Origin: Microbacterium oxydans
GTDB lineage: Bacteria > Actinomycetota > Actinomycetes > Actinomycetales > Microbacteriaceae
Direction: 5' to 3'
Length of the DNA: 64,000 bases
Assembly: GCF_900095745.1 (NCBI RefSeq)
Contig: NZ_FMIR01000006.1
Coordinates: 62,001-126,000, forward strand
A model generated the notes under the pieces. It was given only the letters and a program-made list of their open reading frames with translations, searched no databases and was not told the DNA's origin. Numbering within the stretch: the stretch's first letter is position 1; each line of letters starts with the position of its first letter. The position numbers and the translations under genes are program-made. Below, one piece after another: positions 9,392 to 17,133 of this stretch.

Positions 9392-10417
9392 GTGCCCGCG
9401 AACGATGTGATGGCCGACGACACCGATCGGATCGTCGCCGCGGCCCTGCAGGTGAACGGCCGTGCGTCGTGGGGAGAGATCGCCCGCGTGGTCGACCTGC
9501 CCGAGCGCACCGTCGCCCGTCGCGGTCAGCGGCTGCTCGATCGCGGACTGGTCCGCGTCTCCACCTACGTCGACCCCGCCCGCGTACTGCACGCCCGCGC
9601 GGTGCTGTTCCGCATCACGACCGACCCGCACGCCCTGTGGCACGTCGCGCGCACCCTCGCCCGGCGCGCGGATGCCTCATCGGTCTCGGTGCTCGAGGGC
9701 AGCAGTGACATCGCCGGCATGCTGCTCCCCCACGACGACGCCTCGATCCGCGAGCTGCTGTTCACCGACTTCCCCGAGCTCGAGGGCATCGACTCGATCA
9801 ACGTCACCACGGTCCTGAAGTTCTTCCGCTCGGGGCACGACTGGCGTGCGGGCGTGCTGACCGACGAACAGGCACGCATGCTCGACGAGTCGTCCGGCTC
9901 GGAGGTCGACCCCGCCGACTCCCTGAGCGACGATGAGGAGGCTCTGATCCGACTGCTCCTGAAGGACGGGCGGATGCCGGTGGCCCAGCTCTCCCGCGCC
10001 CTGGGCCTCAACGTCACGACGACCCGGCGACGCATGGAGTCGCTGAGCCGCCGCGGACTGATGCACCCGCGCACCGAGGTGGTGCCGAGCCTGTTCGGTC
10101 TGGGACTCGAGGCTCTCGTATGGCTGCGCGTGCCGATGGCCCGGCTCGAGAAGGTGGGCGCGGCCCTCGCCGCCGCCCCCGAGGTGAAGTTCATCGCGGC
10201 CACCACCGGCACCTCGCAGCTGCTCGCCAATGTGCTCGTGAAGGACGCCGACGAGTTCTACCGCTTCCTCACCGGCCCGGCAGTCGCAGGGCATGAGGGT
10301 CTCGAGGTCGTGGAGTCGCTCGTGGTGATCACCCCGGTGCTGCGCGGCTCGCTGATCGTCGACGAAGCGCCCGAGGCGCTGGCGAACGACATGCCTACCG
10401 GCGCCATCCGCCTATAG
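9392..10417 (+). CDS. Lrp/AsnC-family transcriptional regulator (tandem two-module form)
   Basis: A 341-residue protein with two winged-helix regions (about 8-55, DRIVAAALQVNGRASWGEIA; and about 180-235, EEALIRLLLKDGRMPVAQLS), each followed by an effector-type domain. This doubled Lrp/AsnC architecture is frequent in actinobacteria, where single-module members sense amino acids. The GTG at 9392 is chosen because AAGGAGAG (9381-9388) lies just ahead; an ATG at 9410 is an alternative. It lies directly upstream of, and in the same direction as, the dehydrogenase/amidotransferase/ABC operon that starts at 10533, so it is the best candidate for that operon's regulator. Confidence 0.87.
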   Translation: MPANDVMADDTDRIVAAALQVNGRASWGEIARVVDLPERTVARRGQRLLDRGLVRVSTYVDPARVLHARAVLFRITTDPHALWHVARTLARRADASSVSVLEGSSDIAGMLLPHDDASIRELLFTDFPELEGIDSINVTTVLKFFRSGHDWRAGVLTDEQARMLDESSGSEVDPADSLSDDEEALIRLLLKDGRMPVAQLSRALGLNVTTTRRRMESLSRRGLMHPRTEVVPSLFGLGLEALVWLRVPMARLEKVGAALAAAPEVKFIAATTGTSQLLANVLVKDADEFYRFLTGPAVAGHEGLEVVESLVVITPVLRGSLIVDEAPEALANDMPTGAIRL

Positions 10418-10426
10418 GCCGATTCT

Positions 10427-10442
10427 GTTACTGACATGTAAC
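10427..10442. promoter_or_regulatory. Inverted repeat, possible operator upstream of the puuC-like operon
   Basis: GTTAC-N6-GTAAC, centred about 98 bp before the aldehyde dehydrogenase start and just after the Lrp-type regulator gene. A possible -35 (TTGACC, 10469-10474) follows, but its spacing to a convincing -10 is poor. Lrp-family proteins bind short, loosely conserved dyads, so this is a candidate site, not a proven one. Confidence 0.35.
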
Positions 10443-10500
10443 GAAATGGCGAGATAGTTCTTAACCGCTTGACCTAGTGGCGAAATAGGGCGAGTATCCT

Positions 10501-10526
10501 CTCCAGGGCCAACACCCCTGGAGAGG
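10501..10526 (+). promoter_or_regulatory. Perfect 8-bp hairpin covering the ribosome binding site of the dehydrogenase gene
   Basis: CTCCAGGG (10501-10508) and CCCTGGAG (10516-10523) are perfect complements with a 7-nt loop. The second arm includes the start of the GAGAGG Shine-Dalgarno sequence (10521-10526) of the GTG at 10533. If transcribed, the hairpin would hide the site; it could also be an operator at DNA level. Confidence 0.5.
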
Positions 10527-10532
10527 ACGATC

Positions 10533-12023
10533 GTGTTCACGGCTACGGGAGACGACTGGGCGGATCGCGCTGCGACGCTGCCCCTGCACACGCGCATGTT
10601 CATCGACGGCGCGTGGGAGGCGGGCTCTGCCGAGCCGCTGACTCCCGTGAGCCCGCGAGATGGTCGTGCGCTCCCGCCGATCACGGCCGCCTCCGCCGCC
10701 GACGTCGACCGGGCCGTCCGCTCGGCCCGCGCCGCGTTCGACTCCGGCGTCTGGTCGCGCATCGCACCCCGCGAGCGCGGACAGCTGCTCATCGCCTTCG
10801 CGCAGAAGATCCACGACAACGCCGAGGAGCTCGCCCTCACGATCTCGCTCGAGATGGGCAAGCCCATCCGCGAGGCCCTGCAGACCGAGCTGCGCGCGGT
10901 CGTGAACTGCTTCCGCTGGTACGGCGAGGCCGCCGACAAGGTGCTCGACGAGATGCCGGTCACCGCGCCGAACAGCCTCGCCCTGGTCACCCGCGAGCCG
11001 GCCGGAGTGGTCGCCGCCGTCGTGCCATGGAACTTCCCGCTGACGATGACCGCGTGGAAGCTCGCCCCCGCCCTCGCGGTCGGCAACAGCGTCGTGCTCA
11101 AGCCCGCCGAGCACACCACGTTCTCCGCGCTGCGCCTCGCCGAGCTCGCGGTCGAGGCCGGCATCCCCGCCGGCGTCCTCAACGTCACGCCCGGCACCGG
11201 CCAGGTCGCCGGCCGCGCACTCGGCGAACACCCCGACGTCGACGTGGTCACCTTCACCGGCTCGCCCGAGGTCGGCCGGAAGTTCCTCGGCTACTCGGCC
11301 GCGTCCAACGGCAAGCGCGTCTGGCCCGAGCTCGGCGGCAAGACCGCGAGCCTGGTGCTGCCGGATGCCGACCTGGAACGGGCCGTGCGCGCCACCGCCG
11401 ACGGCTGCTTCTACAACCAGGGGCAGATGTGCACGGCATCCTCCCGCCTGCTGGTGCCGCGTTCTCAGCGCGACCGCGCGCTGGAGATCGCGGCCGAGGT
11501 CGCGCGCACGAGCCTCCCCGCCGACCCGTTCGACGTCGCCACCTCGATGGGCGCGATCGTCAGCGAGAGGCAGCTCGCGGGCATCGCCGGATTCGTCGAG
11601 CGCGCCCAGGCCGAGGGCGGCGAGCTCGCCGCCGGCAGTGCCGAGCGGTTCCGGGCCGTCGACGGCGGCAGCTACTTCGCCCCGGTCGTGCTCGGCGTCA
11701 CCCCCGAACACGAGGTCGCCCAGCGCGAGGTCTTCGGTCCTGTGCTCTCCGTCATCGCGTACGACGACGTCGAAGACGCACTCGCGATCGCCAACGGCAC
11801 CGAGTTCGGTCTGGCCGCCGCCCTCTGGAGCACCGACCTCAATGCCGTGCACACCCTGTCGCGACGCCTGCGCGCCGGAGTCGTCTGGGTCAACTGCTTC
11901 GAGGAGGGCGACATGACGATCCCCTTCGGCGGCGTCAAGGGATCGGGCTTCGGCCGCGACAAGAGCCTGCACGCCCTGGAGAAGTTCACCGACCTGAAGA
12001 CCACCTGGATCGAGCTCTCGTGA
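10533..12023 (+). CDS. NAD(P)-dependent aldehyde dehydrogenase (PuuC-like)
   Basis: A 496-residue soluble ALDH-superfamily enzyme. Visible family features are the VVPWNFPL block, the cofactor-binding FTGSPEVGR, the ELGGKT Glu block, the catalytic Cys (about residue 300 in NQGQMCTASSR) and the C-terminal PFGGVKGSGFGRD. The overall sequence resembles gamma-glutamyl-gamma-aminobutyraldehyde dehydrogenase PuuC, and the next gene is a PuuD-type gamma-glutamyl hydrolase, which supports a role in polyamine/GABA breakdown; however no PuuA ligase or PuuB oxidase is present here, so the true substrate may differ. The GTG start has GAGAGG 6 nt upstream. Its stop overlaps the next start by 4 bp, marking it as the first gene of a tight operon. 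Confidence 0.9.
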   Translation: MFTATGDDWADRAATLPLHTRMFIDGAWEAGSAEPLTPVSPRDGRALPPITAASAADVDRAVRSARAAFDSGVWSRIAPRERGQLLIAFAQKIHDNAEELALTISLEMGKPIREALQTELRAVVNCFRWYGEAADKVLDEMPVTAPNSLALVTREPAGVVAAVVPWNFPLTMTAWKLAPALAVGNSVVLKPAEHTTFSALRLAELAVEAGIPAGVLNVTPGTGQVAGRALGEHPDVDVVTFTGSPEVGRKFLGYSAASNGKRVWPELGGKTASLVLPDADLERAVRATADGCFYNQGQMCTASSRLLVPRSQRDRALEIAAEVARTSLPADPFDVATSMGAIVSERQLAGIAGFVERAQAEGGELAAGSAERFRAVDGGSYFAPVVLGVTPEHEVAQREVFGPVLSVIAYDDVEDALAIANGTEFGLAAALWSTDLNAVHTLSRRLRAGVVWVNCFEEGDMTIPFGGVKGSGFGRDKSLHALEKFTDLKTTWIELS

Positions 12024-12778
12024 CCCGCCCGTTCATCGGCATCACCACCTGGCGTCGTTTCATCGAAACCGACCTCGGAAGCGGTCGCCCGGCCCACAGC
12101 CTGGGCACGGAGTACGCGGCGCCCATCGAGGCCGCGGGCGGCGCCGTGGTGCTGCTGCCGCCGACCGCCGGTGTCGACGAGGTGCTCGATCGCCTCGACG
12201 GGCTGGTGCTCTCCGGCGGAGAAGACGTGCACCCCTCGCGCTACGGCGCCGCGCCGCAGGAGGGCAAGAACTACGACCCCTCGCGCGACGGCTACGAACT
12301 CGCGCTCGCCCGCGGAGCCCGTGAACGCGGTCTGCCGGTGCTGGCGATCTGCCGCGGCCTCCAGGTCAGCAACGTCGCCTTCGGAGGATCGCTGATCGTC
12401 GACATCCCGACGACCGCCGACCACCAGCCCGTGCGCGGCGCCGACCAGCAGCTGGCGGCCCGGCATCCGATCACGCTCGCCGAAGGCAGCCGTCTCGCGG
12501 CGCTCTACGGCACGCGGAATCGCGTCGTGAACACCATCCACCACCAGTCGATCGACGTCCCCGCCCCCGGCCTCCATCCGGTCGCCTGGGCGCCGGACGG
12601 CATCGTCGAAGCCGTCGAGGCCGACGACGACTGGCCCTTCTGGGCGGTGCAGTGGCACCCCGAGAAGATGATCGCCCCCGATGAGGCCGCAGAGGAGATG
12701 CCGCTGTTCGCGGCGTTCGTCTCGGCCGCCCGTGAACGCGCAGCGGAACACCCCGCTGCAGAGAAAGGAACACGATGA
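12020..12778 (+). CDS. Class I glutamine amidotransferase-like hydrolase (PuuD-like, peptidase C26)
   Basis: A 252-residue cytoplasmic hydrolase with the class I glutamine amidotransferase triad: Cys111 in AICRGLQ, and His213/Glu215 in QWHPEK. The family includes PuuD, which hydrolyses gamma-glutamyl-GABA to GABA and glutamate. SGGEDVHPSRYG and the early GITTW are also typical of the C26 family. I chose the GTG at 12020, which overlaps the upstream stop by 4 bp; a much longer in-frame reading runs antisense-like through the dehydrogenase and is not real. It is followed by another 4-bp overlap with the DUF3830 gene. Other gamma-glutamyl amides are possible substrates. Confidence 0.87.
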   Translation: MTRPFIGITTWRRFIETDLGSGRPAHSLGTEYAAPIEAAGGAVVLLPPTAGVDEVLDRLDGLVLSGGEDVHPSRYGAAPQEGKNYDPSRDGYELALARGARERGLPVLAICRGLQVSNVAFGGSLIVDIPTTADHQPVRGADQQLAARHPITLAEGSRLAALYGTRNRVVNTIHHQSIDVPAPGLHPVAWAPDGIVEAVEADDDWPFWAVQWHPEKMIAPDEAAEEMPLFAAFVSAARERAAEHPAAEKGTR

Positions 12779-13245
12779 CCAAGCAGGTCTTCCTCGAGTA
12801 CGAGAACGGCGTCCGCGCCGTCGCCACCCTGTTCGAGGACCTCGCCCCTCGCACCTGCGAGGCCATGTGGGGTGCGCTGGAGAAGCCGGTCACCATGCAG
12901 GCGATGCACGCGATGTACGCCGGACCCGAGGTCATGGTCGGCCTTCCCGAAGAGGCCCAGAACTTCGACCCCGAGAAGGTGCCGTTCGAGAACCAGCAGG
13001 TCGTGCCCGCACCGGGTGACCTGCAGTGGTACTGGCAGCGTCCGATGCAGATGGGCGGCCTGCCGTTCGAGTGGTACGAGATCGGAGTCTTCTACGATCG
13101 TGGTGCCCGTACTCTCGGCCCGCTCGGATGGACACCCGTCAACATCTGGGGCGGCATCACCGAAGGACTCGCGGAATTCGCCAAGGAGAGCGCCGCGATC
13201 CGCATCGACGGAGCTAAGCAGCTCACCATCGGACGCCTGGTCTAA
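12775..13245 (+). CDS. DUF3830 family protein (cyclophilin-like fold)
   Basis: A 156-residue protein matching the DUF3830 pattern: a short N-terminal strand region, the block EDLAPRTCEAMWGALE with HAMYAGPEV, and the APGDLQWYW segment near residue 80. The family is thought to have a cyclophilin-like beta barrel but has no established activity. Aromatic residues are dense (WYWQRP, EWYEIGVFYDRG), which could shape a ligand pocket. ATG overlaps the PuuD-like stop by 4 bp, and a PotD-like binding protein follows after 41 bp, so its role is tied to the same amide/amine pathway. It may be an isomerase, hydrolase or ligand-binding accessory; the sequence does not decide. Confidence 0.8.
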   Translation: MTKQVFLEYENGVRAVATLFEDLAPRTCEAMWGALEKPVTMQAMHAMYAGPEVMVGLPEEAQNFDPEKVPFENQQVVPAPGDLQWYWQRPMQMGGLPFEWYEIGVFYDRGARTLGPLGWTPVNIWGGITEGLAEFAKESAAIRIDGAKQLTIGRLV

Positions 13246-13286
13246 GGCGTTCACTCAGTGCTGGACCCATCCCGAAGGAGCAGTGC

Positions 13287-14366
13287 ATGAATACCCGAAG
13301 AATTCTCACCACCGGAGCGCTCGTCGCCACCGGCGCCCTCATCCTCGCCGGCTGCGCATCCGGTGACGACACCGCATCCTCCGGCGACAAGGAGTTCGCC
13401 GGCGAGACCATCGTCGTCACCTCTTTCGGCGGCGACTGGGAGAAGGCCTTCATCGAGGCCGTCGTCGATCCCTTCGAGGAGGAGACCGGCGCCAAGGTCG
13501 AGCTGATCACGCTGTACAGCGCCGACGCCCTCGCACAGGTCACCGCCCAGAAGGCCAGCCCGCAGATCGATGTCGTGCACTTCTCGGGCGGCCAGGAGTT
13601 CACGGCCGCTCAGGACGGGCTCATCGCCCCGATCGCGGCCGACGACCTGTCCGAGTCCGGTGACCTGATCGACCTCGCGACCGCGGGGCTCGAGCGCGGC
13701 GAAGGCCCCGTCATCCAGCTGGCGCCGATCGGACTCGTCTACAACACCGAGGCGGATGCTCCGGCGCCCACCTCGTGGCTCGACCTGTTCGACGACGCGT
13801 ACGCCGGTCACGTTGCCCTCACGGACTTCTCGAACACGTACGGCGTGCTCTCGATGCTCCGAGTCGCCGACGCTCTCGGCGGCGGAATCGACGACCCCTC
13901 GAAGGCCATCGCCGACCTCGGGGCACTCGCCTCGGCGGGTGACGCGATCGTGGTCCCGACGTCGCCCGACCTGCAGACCGCCTTCGCCCAGCGCGACACG
14001 TGGATCGCTCCCTACGCGATGGACTACGCCGGCACACTGCAGGATGCGGGTCTTCCGGTCGAGTTCATCGTGCCCGAGGAGGGCGCCACCGCCTCCCTCA
14101 TCACGGCGAACGTCGTCGAGGGCCGGGACAACCCCGACCTCGCGAAGCTCTTCATCGACTTCGAGCTGCGCCCCGAAGCGCAGGCCGTCTTCGCGGAGAA
14201 CATGCGGTACTCGCCGGTCAACACCAAGGCGGAGCTCTCGGACGACGCGGCGGATGCGGTCCTCACGGGCGACGAGCTCGACACGGTCGTGGTCTACGCG
14301 CCCGGCGACATCGCCGCCGACCGTCAGTCCTGGACCGACGAGTGGAATGCGCTGATCACCAAATGA
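13287..14366 (+). CDS. ABC transporter substrate-binding lipoprotein (PotD-like)
   Basis: A 359-residue periplasmic-type binding protein anchored by a lipoprotein signal (MNTRRILTTG, lipobox LAGC with Cys at about 23). The mature part begins with the typical ETIVVTSFGGDWEKAF and shows the two-lobed SBP pattern of the spermidine/putrescine/2-aminoethylphosphonate group. The ATG is preceded by GAAGGAG. It is followed by two permeases and an ATPase in the standard order with overlapping ends, so one importer is encoded at 13287-17036. The cargo is inferred from neighbours to be a polyamine, GABA or related amide. Confidence 0.9.
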   Translation: MNTRRILTTGALVATGALILAGCASGDDTASSGDKEFAGETIVVTSFGGDWEKAFIEAVVDPFEEETGAKVELITLYSADALAQVTAQKASPQIDVVHFSGGQEFTAAQDGLIAPIAADDLSESGDLIDLATAGLERGEGPVIQLAPIGLVYNTEADAPAPTSWLDLFDDAYAGHVALTDFSNTYGVLSMLRVADALGGGIDDPSKAIADLGALASAGDAIVVPTSPDLQTAFAQRDTWIAPYAMDYAGTLQDAGLPVEFIVPEEGATASLITANVVEGRDNPDLAKLFIDFELRPEAQAVFAENMRYSPVNTKAELSDDAADAVLTGDELDTVVVYAPGDIAADRQSWTDEWNALITK

Positions 14367-15190
14367 GCGTCCGAACCCGTAGGGAGCCCTGGCTCCTGCT
14401 CCTGCCGGCGATCGCACTGCTCGCGCTCGCCTTCGTCACGCCGGTGGCCGGCATGCTCCTCATGAGCGTGCAATCGTCGGCAGGCGGGTTCACCCTCGAC
14501 AACTTCACCCGGTTGTTCACGAGTGAATATCACCTCCAGGCGGCGCTCCGTTCGCTCCGCCTGGGGGTGATCCAGACGGTGATCACGCTCGTGATCGCCA
14601 TCCCCCTCTCCTACGTGATGGCCCGAGCCGGCTCGAAGGTGCGCTCCTTCCTCCTAATCGTCGTGATCCTCCCGCTCATGACGAGCGTCGTGGTCCGCAC
14701 GTTCGGATGGGTCGTCCTGATGGGACCCTCCGGGCTGATGATGCAGATCCCCGGCGCGGAGTTCCTCGTCGGCGGCACCCAGGGCTTCCTCGGCACCGAG
14801 ACCGGCGTCGTGATCGCCATGGTGCAGGTGCTCCTCCCCTTCGCGGTGCTCAGCATCCTCGGTGTCATCTCGGGCATCACCCCGCAGCTCGAAGAGGCGT
14901 CCCGCACCCTCGGCGCCGGATTCTGGCGCACGCTGCGGCACGTCGTCCTCCCCCTCGCTGTGCCCGGCATCGTCGCCGGCGCCTCGCTCGTCTTCGTCCT
15001 GTCGGTGAGCTCGTTCATCACCCCCCGCTTCATCGGCGGAGCCCAGATCCCGGTGTTCGCGCAGACCATCTACGTCGACGCGACCACCAACCTCGACTGG
15101 TCGTTCGCGGCCGCGCAGGCCGTGCTGCTGTTCGCCGGGGTCATGCTCGTGCTCGCAGCGACGTCCCGGCTCGGGAAGCAGAAGGTGTGA
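14363..15190 (+). CDS. ABC transporter permease (PotB-like)
   Basis: A 275-residue integral membrane protein with about six hydrophobic segments (the first at 12-32). The cytoplasmic coupling motif is seen in EEASRTLGAGFWRTLRHVVLP, the EAA loop that contacts the ATPase. The ATG at 14363 overlaps the stop of the binding-protein gene (ATGA) and gives a normal N-terminus, so longer in-frame readings are rejected. It forms the heterodimeric channel together with the next gene. Confidence 0.9.
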   Translation: MSVRTRREPWLLLLPAIALLALAFVTPVAGMLLMSVQSSAGGFTLDNFTRLFTSEYHLQAALRSLRLGVIQTVITLVIAIPLSYVMARAGSKVRSFLLIVVILPLMTSVVVRTFGWVVLMGPSGLMMQIPGAEFLVGGTQGFLGTETGVVIAMVQVLLPFAVLSILGVISGITPQLEEASRTLGAGFWRTLRHVVLPLAVPGIVAGASLVFVLSVSSFITPRFIGGAQIPVFAQTIYVDATTNLDWSFAAAQAVLLFAGVMLVLAATSRLGKQKV

Positions 15191-15192
15191 CC

Positions 15193-15993
15193 ATGGTCCG
15201 TTCCGTTCCGATCCTCGGCAGAATCCTCGCGATCGTCCTCGGCGTCATCGTGACGCTGTACATGCTCGTGCCGCTCATGGTCGTCGCCGGCGCCTCGGTC
15301 GGCGAGAACCGCTTCCTGACCTTTCCCGGGCAGGGCTTCACGCTCGACTGGTACGTCGAAGCGCTCACCTCCGACACGTACCTCGAGCCGTTCCGCCTGA
15401 GCCTGCTCGTGGGTATCACCGTCGCGATCCTCGCCGCCGCGATCGGCACCGCGGCCGCGCTCGCGCTCACCCGCTTCAAGGTTCCCGGCGGTGCGGCCAT
15501 CCAGGCGCTGCTGATGTCGCCGCTGACGATCCCCACGATCATCCTCGCCATCGGCGCCCTCTCCATCGCGTCGCTCACGATCGGCTCGCCCAACGTGGGT
15601 GTGCTGATCGCGATCCACATCGTCATCGCGATCCCCTACGTGATGCGCACCGTGACCGGTGTGATGACCCGCGCCGACCACTTCACCGAGGAGGCGGCGC
15701 GCACTCTCGGTGCCAGCACCTGGAACCGCTATCGGCTGGTCGTGCTCCCGATCGCCCGCCCCGGCATCGCCGCCGGTGCCTTCTTCGCCTTCAACATCTC
15801 GTTCGACGATGCGGTCATCGCCCTCTTCCTGCGCACCCCGCAGCTCGAGACGCTCCCCATCGCCATCTACGGCCAGCTGGAGTTCAGCACGTCGCCCACC
15901 GTGGCGGCCGTCTCGACTCTCATGGTCCTGCTCACCGTCGTCCTCATGATCGTGCTCGAACGCATCATCGGCCTGGGAAGGTTGTTCGTCTGA
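15193..15993 (+). CDS. ABC transporter permease (PotC-like)
   Basis: A 266-residue integral membrane protein with about six transmembrane segments. The EAA loop appears as EEAARTLGASTWNRYRLVVLP. Two starts are possible: GTG at 15187, overlapping the previous stop, or ATG at 15193, which is chosen because GAAGG (15181-15185) is well spaced for it. It is the second permease subunit of the PotDBCA-like importer. The end overlaps the ATPase start by one base (TGATG). Confidence 0.9.
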   Translation: MVRSVPILGRILAIVLGVIVTLYMLVPLMVVAGASVGENRFLTFPGQGFTLDWYVEALTSDTYLEPFRLSLLVGITVAILAAAIGTAAALALTRFKVPGGAAIQALLMSPLTIPTIILAIGALSIASLTIGSPNVGVLIAIHIVIAIPYVMRTVTGVMTRADHFTEEAARTLGASTWNRYRLVVLPIARPGIAAGAFFAFNISFDDAVIALFLRTPQLETLPIAIYGQLEFSTSPTVAAVSTLMVLLTVVLMIVLERIIGLGRLFV

Positions 15994-17036
15994 TGACAAC
16001 ACTCACCATCACCTCACTCACCAAGGACTTCAAGGGGACGAAGGTGCTCAAGGGCATCGACCTCTCGATGCAGTCCGGAGAGTTCGTCTCCCTCCTCGGC
16101 CCCTCGGGCTGCGGAAAGACGACACTCCTGCGCTGCATCGCGGGTCTCGAGTCGCCCAGCGGCGGCACGATCGAGATCGCGGGTCAGGATGTGACCAAGC
16201 TCCCGCCCGAGAAGCGGCACCTCGGCATGATGTTCCAGAGCTACGCGCTCTTCCCGCACATGAGCGTGGTCGAGAACGTGCGCTTCGGTCTGCGGATGTC
16301 GGGCGAGAAGTCCAAGGCCGAGCAGAAGGAGCTGGCTGTACGAGCTCTGGAGCGCGTGCAGATGGGACACCTCGCCGATCGGATGCCGGCGCAACTGTCG
16401 GGCGGTCAGCAGCAGCGCGTCGCACTCGCCCGCGCCATCGCCTTCGAGCCCCGCGTGCTCCTGCTCGACGAGCCGCTGTCGAACCTCGACGCCCGGCTGC
16501 GTGAAGACATGCAGGTCGAGCTGAAGGAGCTGCACCGCACACTCGGGCTCACCACCGTGTTCGTCACGCACGACCAGGAGGAGGCGATGAGCCTCTCCGA
16601 CCGGATCGTCCTCATGAACGGCGGTGTGATCGAGCAGGAGGGTGCACCGGCCGAGCTCTACGGCGCACCGCGCACCCCGTTCGCCGCCGACTTCATCGGG
16701 GCGGCGAACCTCCTTCCGGCGACCCGCTCGGGCGCTGTCGCGACGCTCGACGGAACAGGGATCCAGATGCCGTTGACCGGCGCGGGCCCGGACGGCGGCG
16801 GAGAGGTGGTGCTCCGTCAGGAGGACCTGCACCTGTCCCCCACCGTCGGCGCGGACGCCCCGGTGAGCGTCGACGTCATCGCCCACGTCTACCGCGGGGC
16901 CGACATCGTCTACATCGTCGAGCTCGCCGGCAAGCGGATGAGGGTCGTGCGTCCCCGGCACGAGGATCCGATCCCCGAAGGCACCGCCGGTCTCGGCTGG
17001 CGCGCTGGCGCCCTGCTCTGGATCGCCGCCGCCTGA
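15993..17036 (+). CDS. ABC transporter ATP-binding protein (PotA-like)
   Basis: A 347-residue ATPase. It has Walker A GPSGCGKTTLL, the Q-loop region MMFQSYALFPH, signature LSGGQQQRVALARA, Walker B RVLLLDEPLSNLD and the H-loop FVTHDQEEA, then a C-terminal TOBE domain (about 265-345) as in polyamine/iron/phosphonate importers. It powers the importer formed by the two preceding permeases and ends the operon that begins at 10533. No terminator was obvious in the 97 bp after it. Confidence 0.92.
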   Translation: MTTLTITSLTKDFKGTKVLKGIDLSMQSGEFVSLLGPSGCGKTTLLRCIAGLESPSGGTIEIAGQDVTKLPPEKRHLGMMFQSYALFPHMSVVENVRFGLRMSGEKSKAEQKELAVRALERVQMGHLADRMPAQLSGGQQQRVALARAIAFEPRVLLLDEPLSNLDARLREDMQVELKELHRTLGLTTVFVTHDQEEAMSLSDRIVLMNGGVIEQEGAPAELYGAPRTPFAADFIGAANLLPATRSGAVATLDGTGIQMPLTGAGPDGGGEVVLRQEDLHLSPTVGADAPVSVDVIAHVYRGADIVYIVELAGKRMRVVRPRHEDPIPEGTAGLGWRAGALLWIAAA

Positions 17037-17133
17037 AGGCCCGGCCCCTCGATCACCGACCCGACGCATCTTCACCAGGGGTAGTTCCACGGCATCCCAC
17101 GGCGATGAGACGCCACGGCCATAGGATCGCGGC

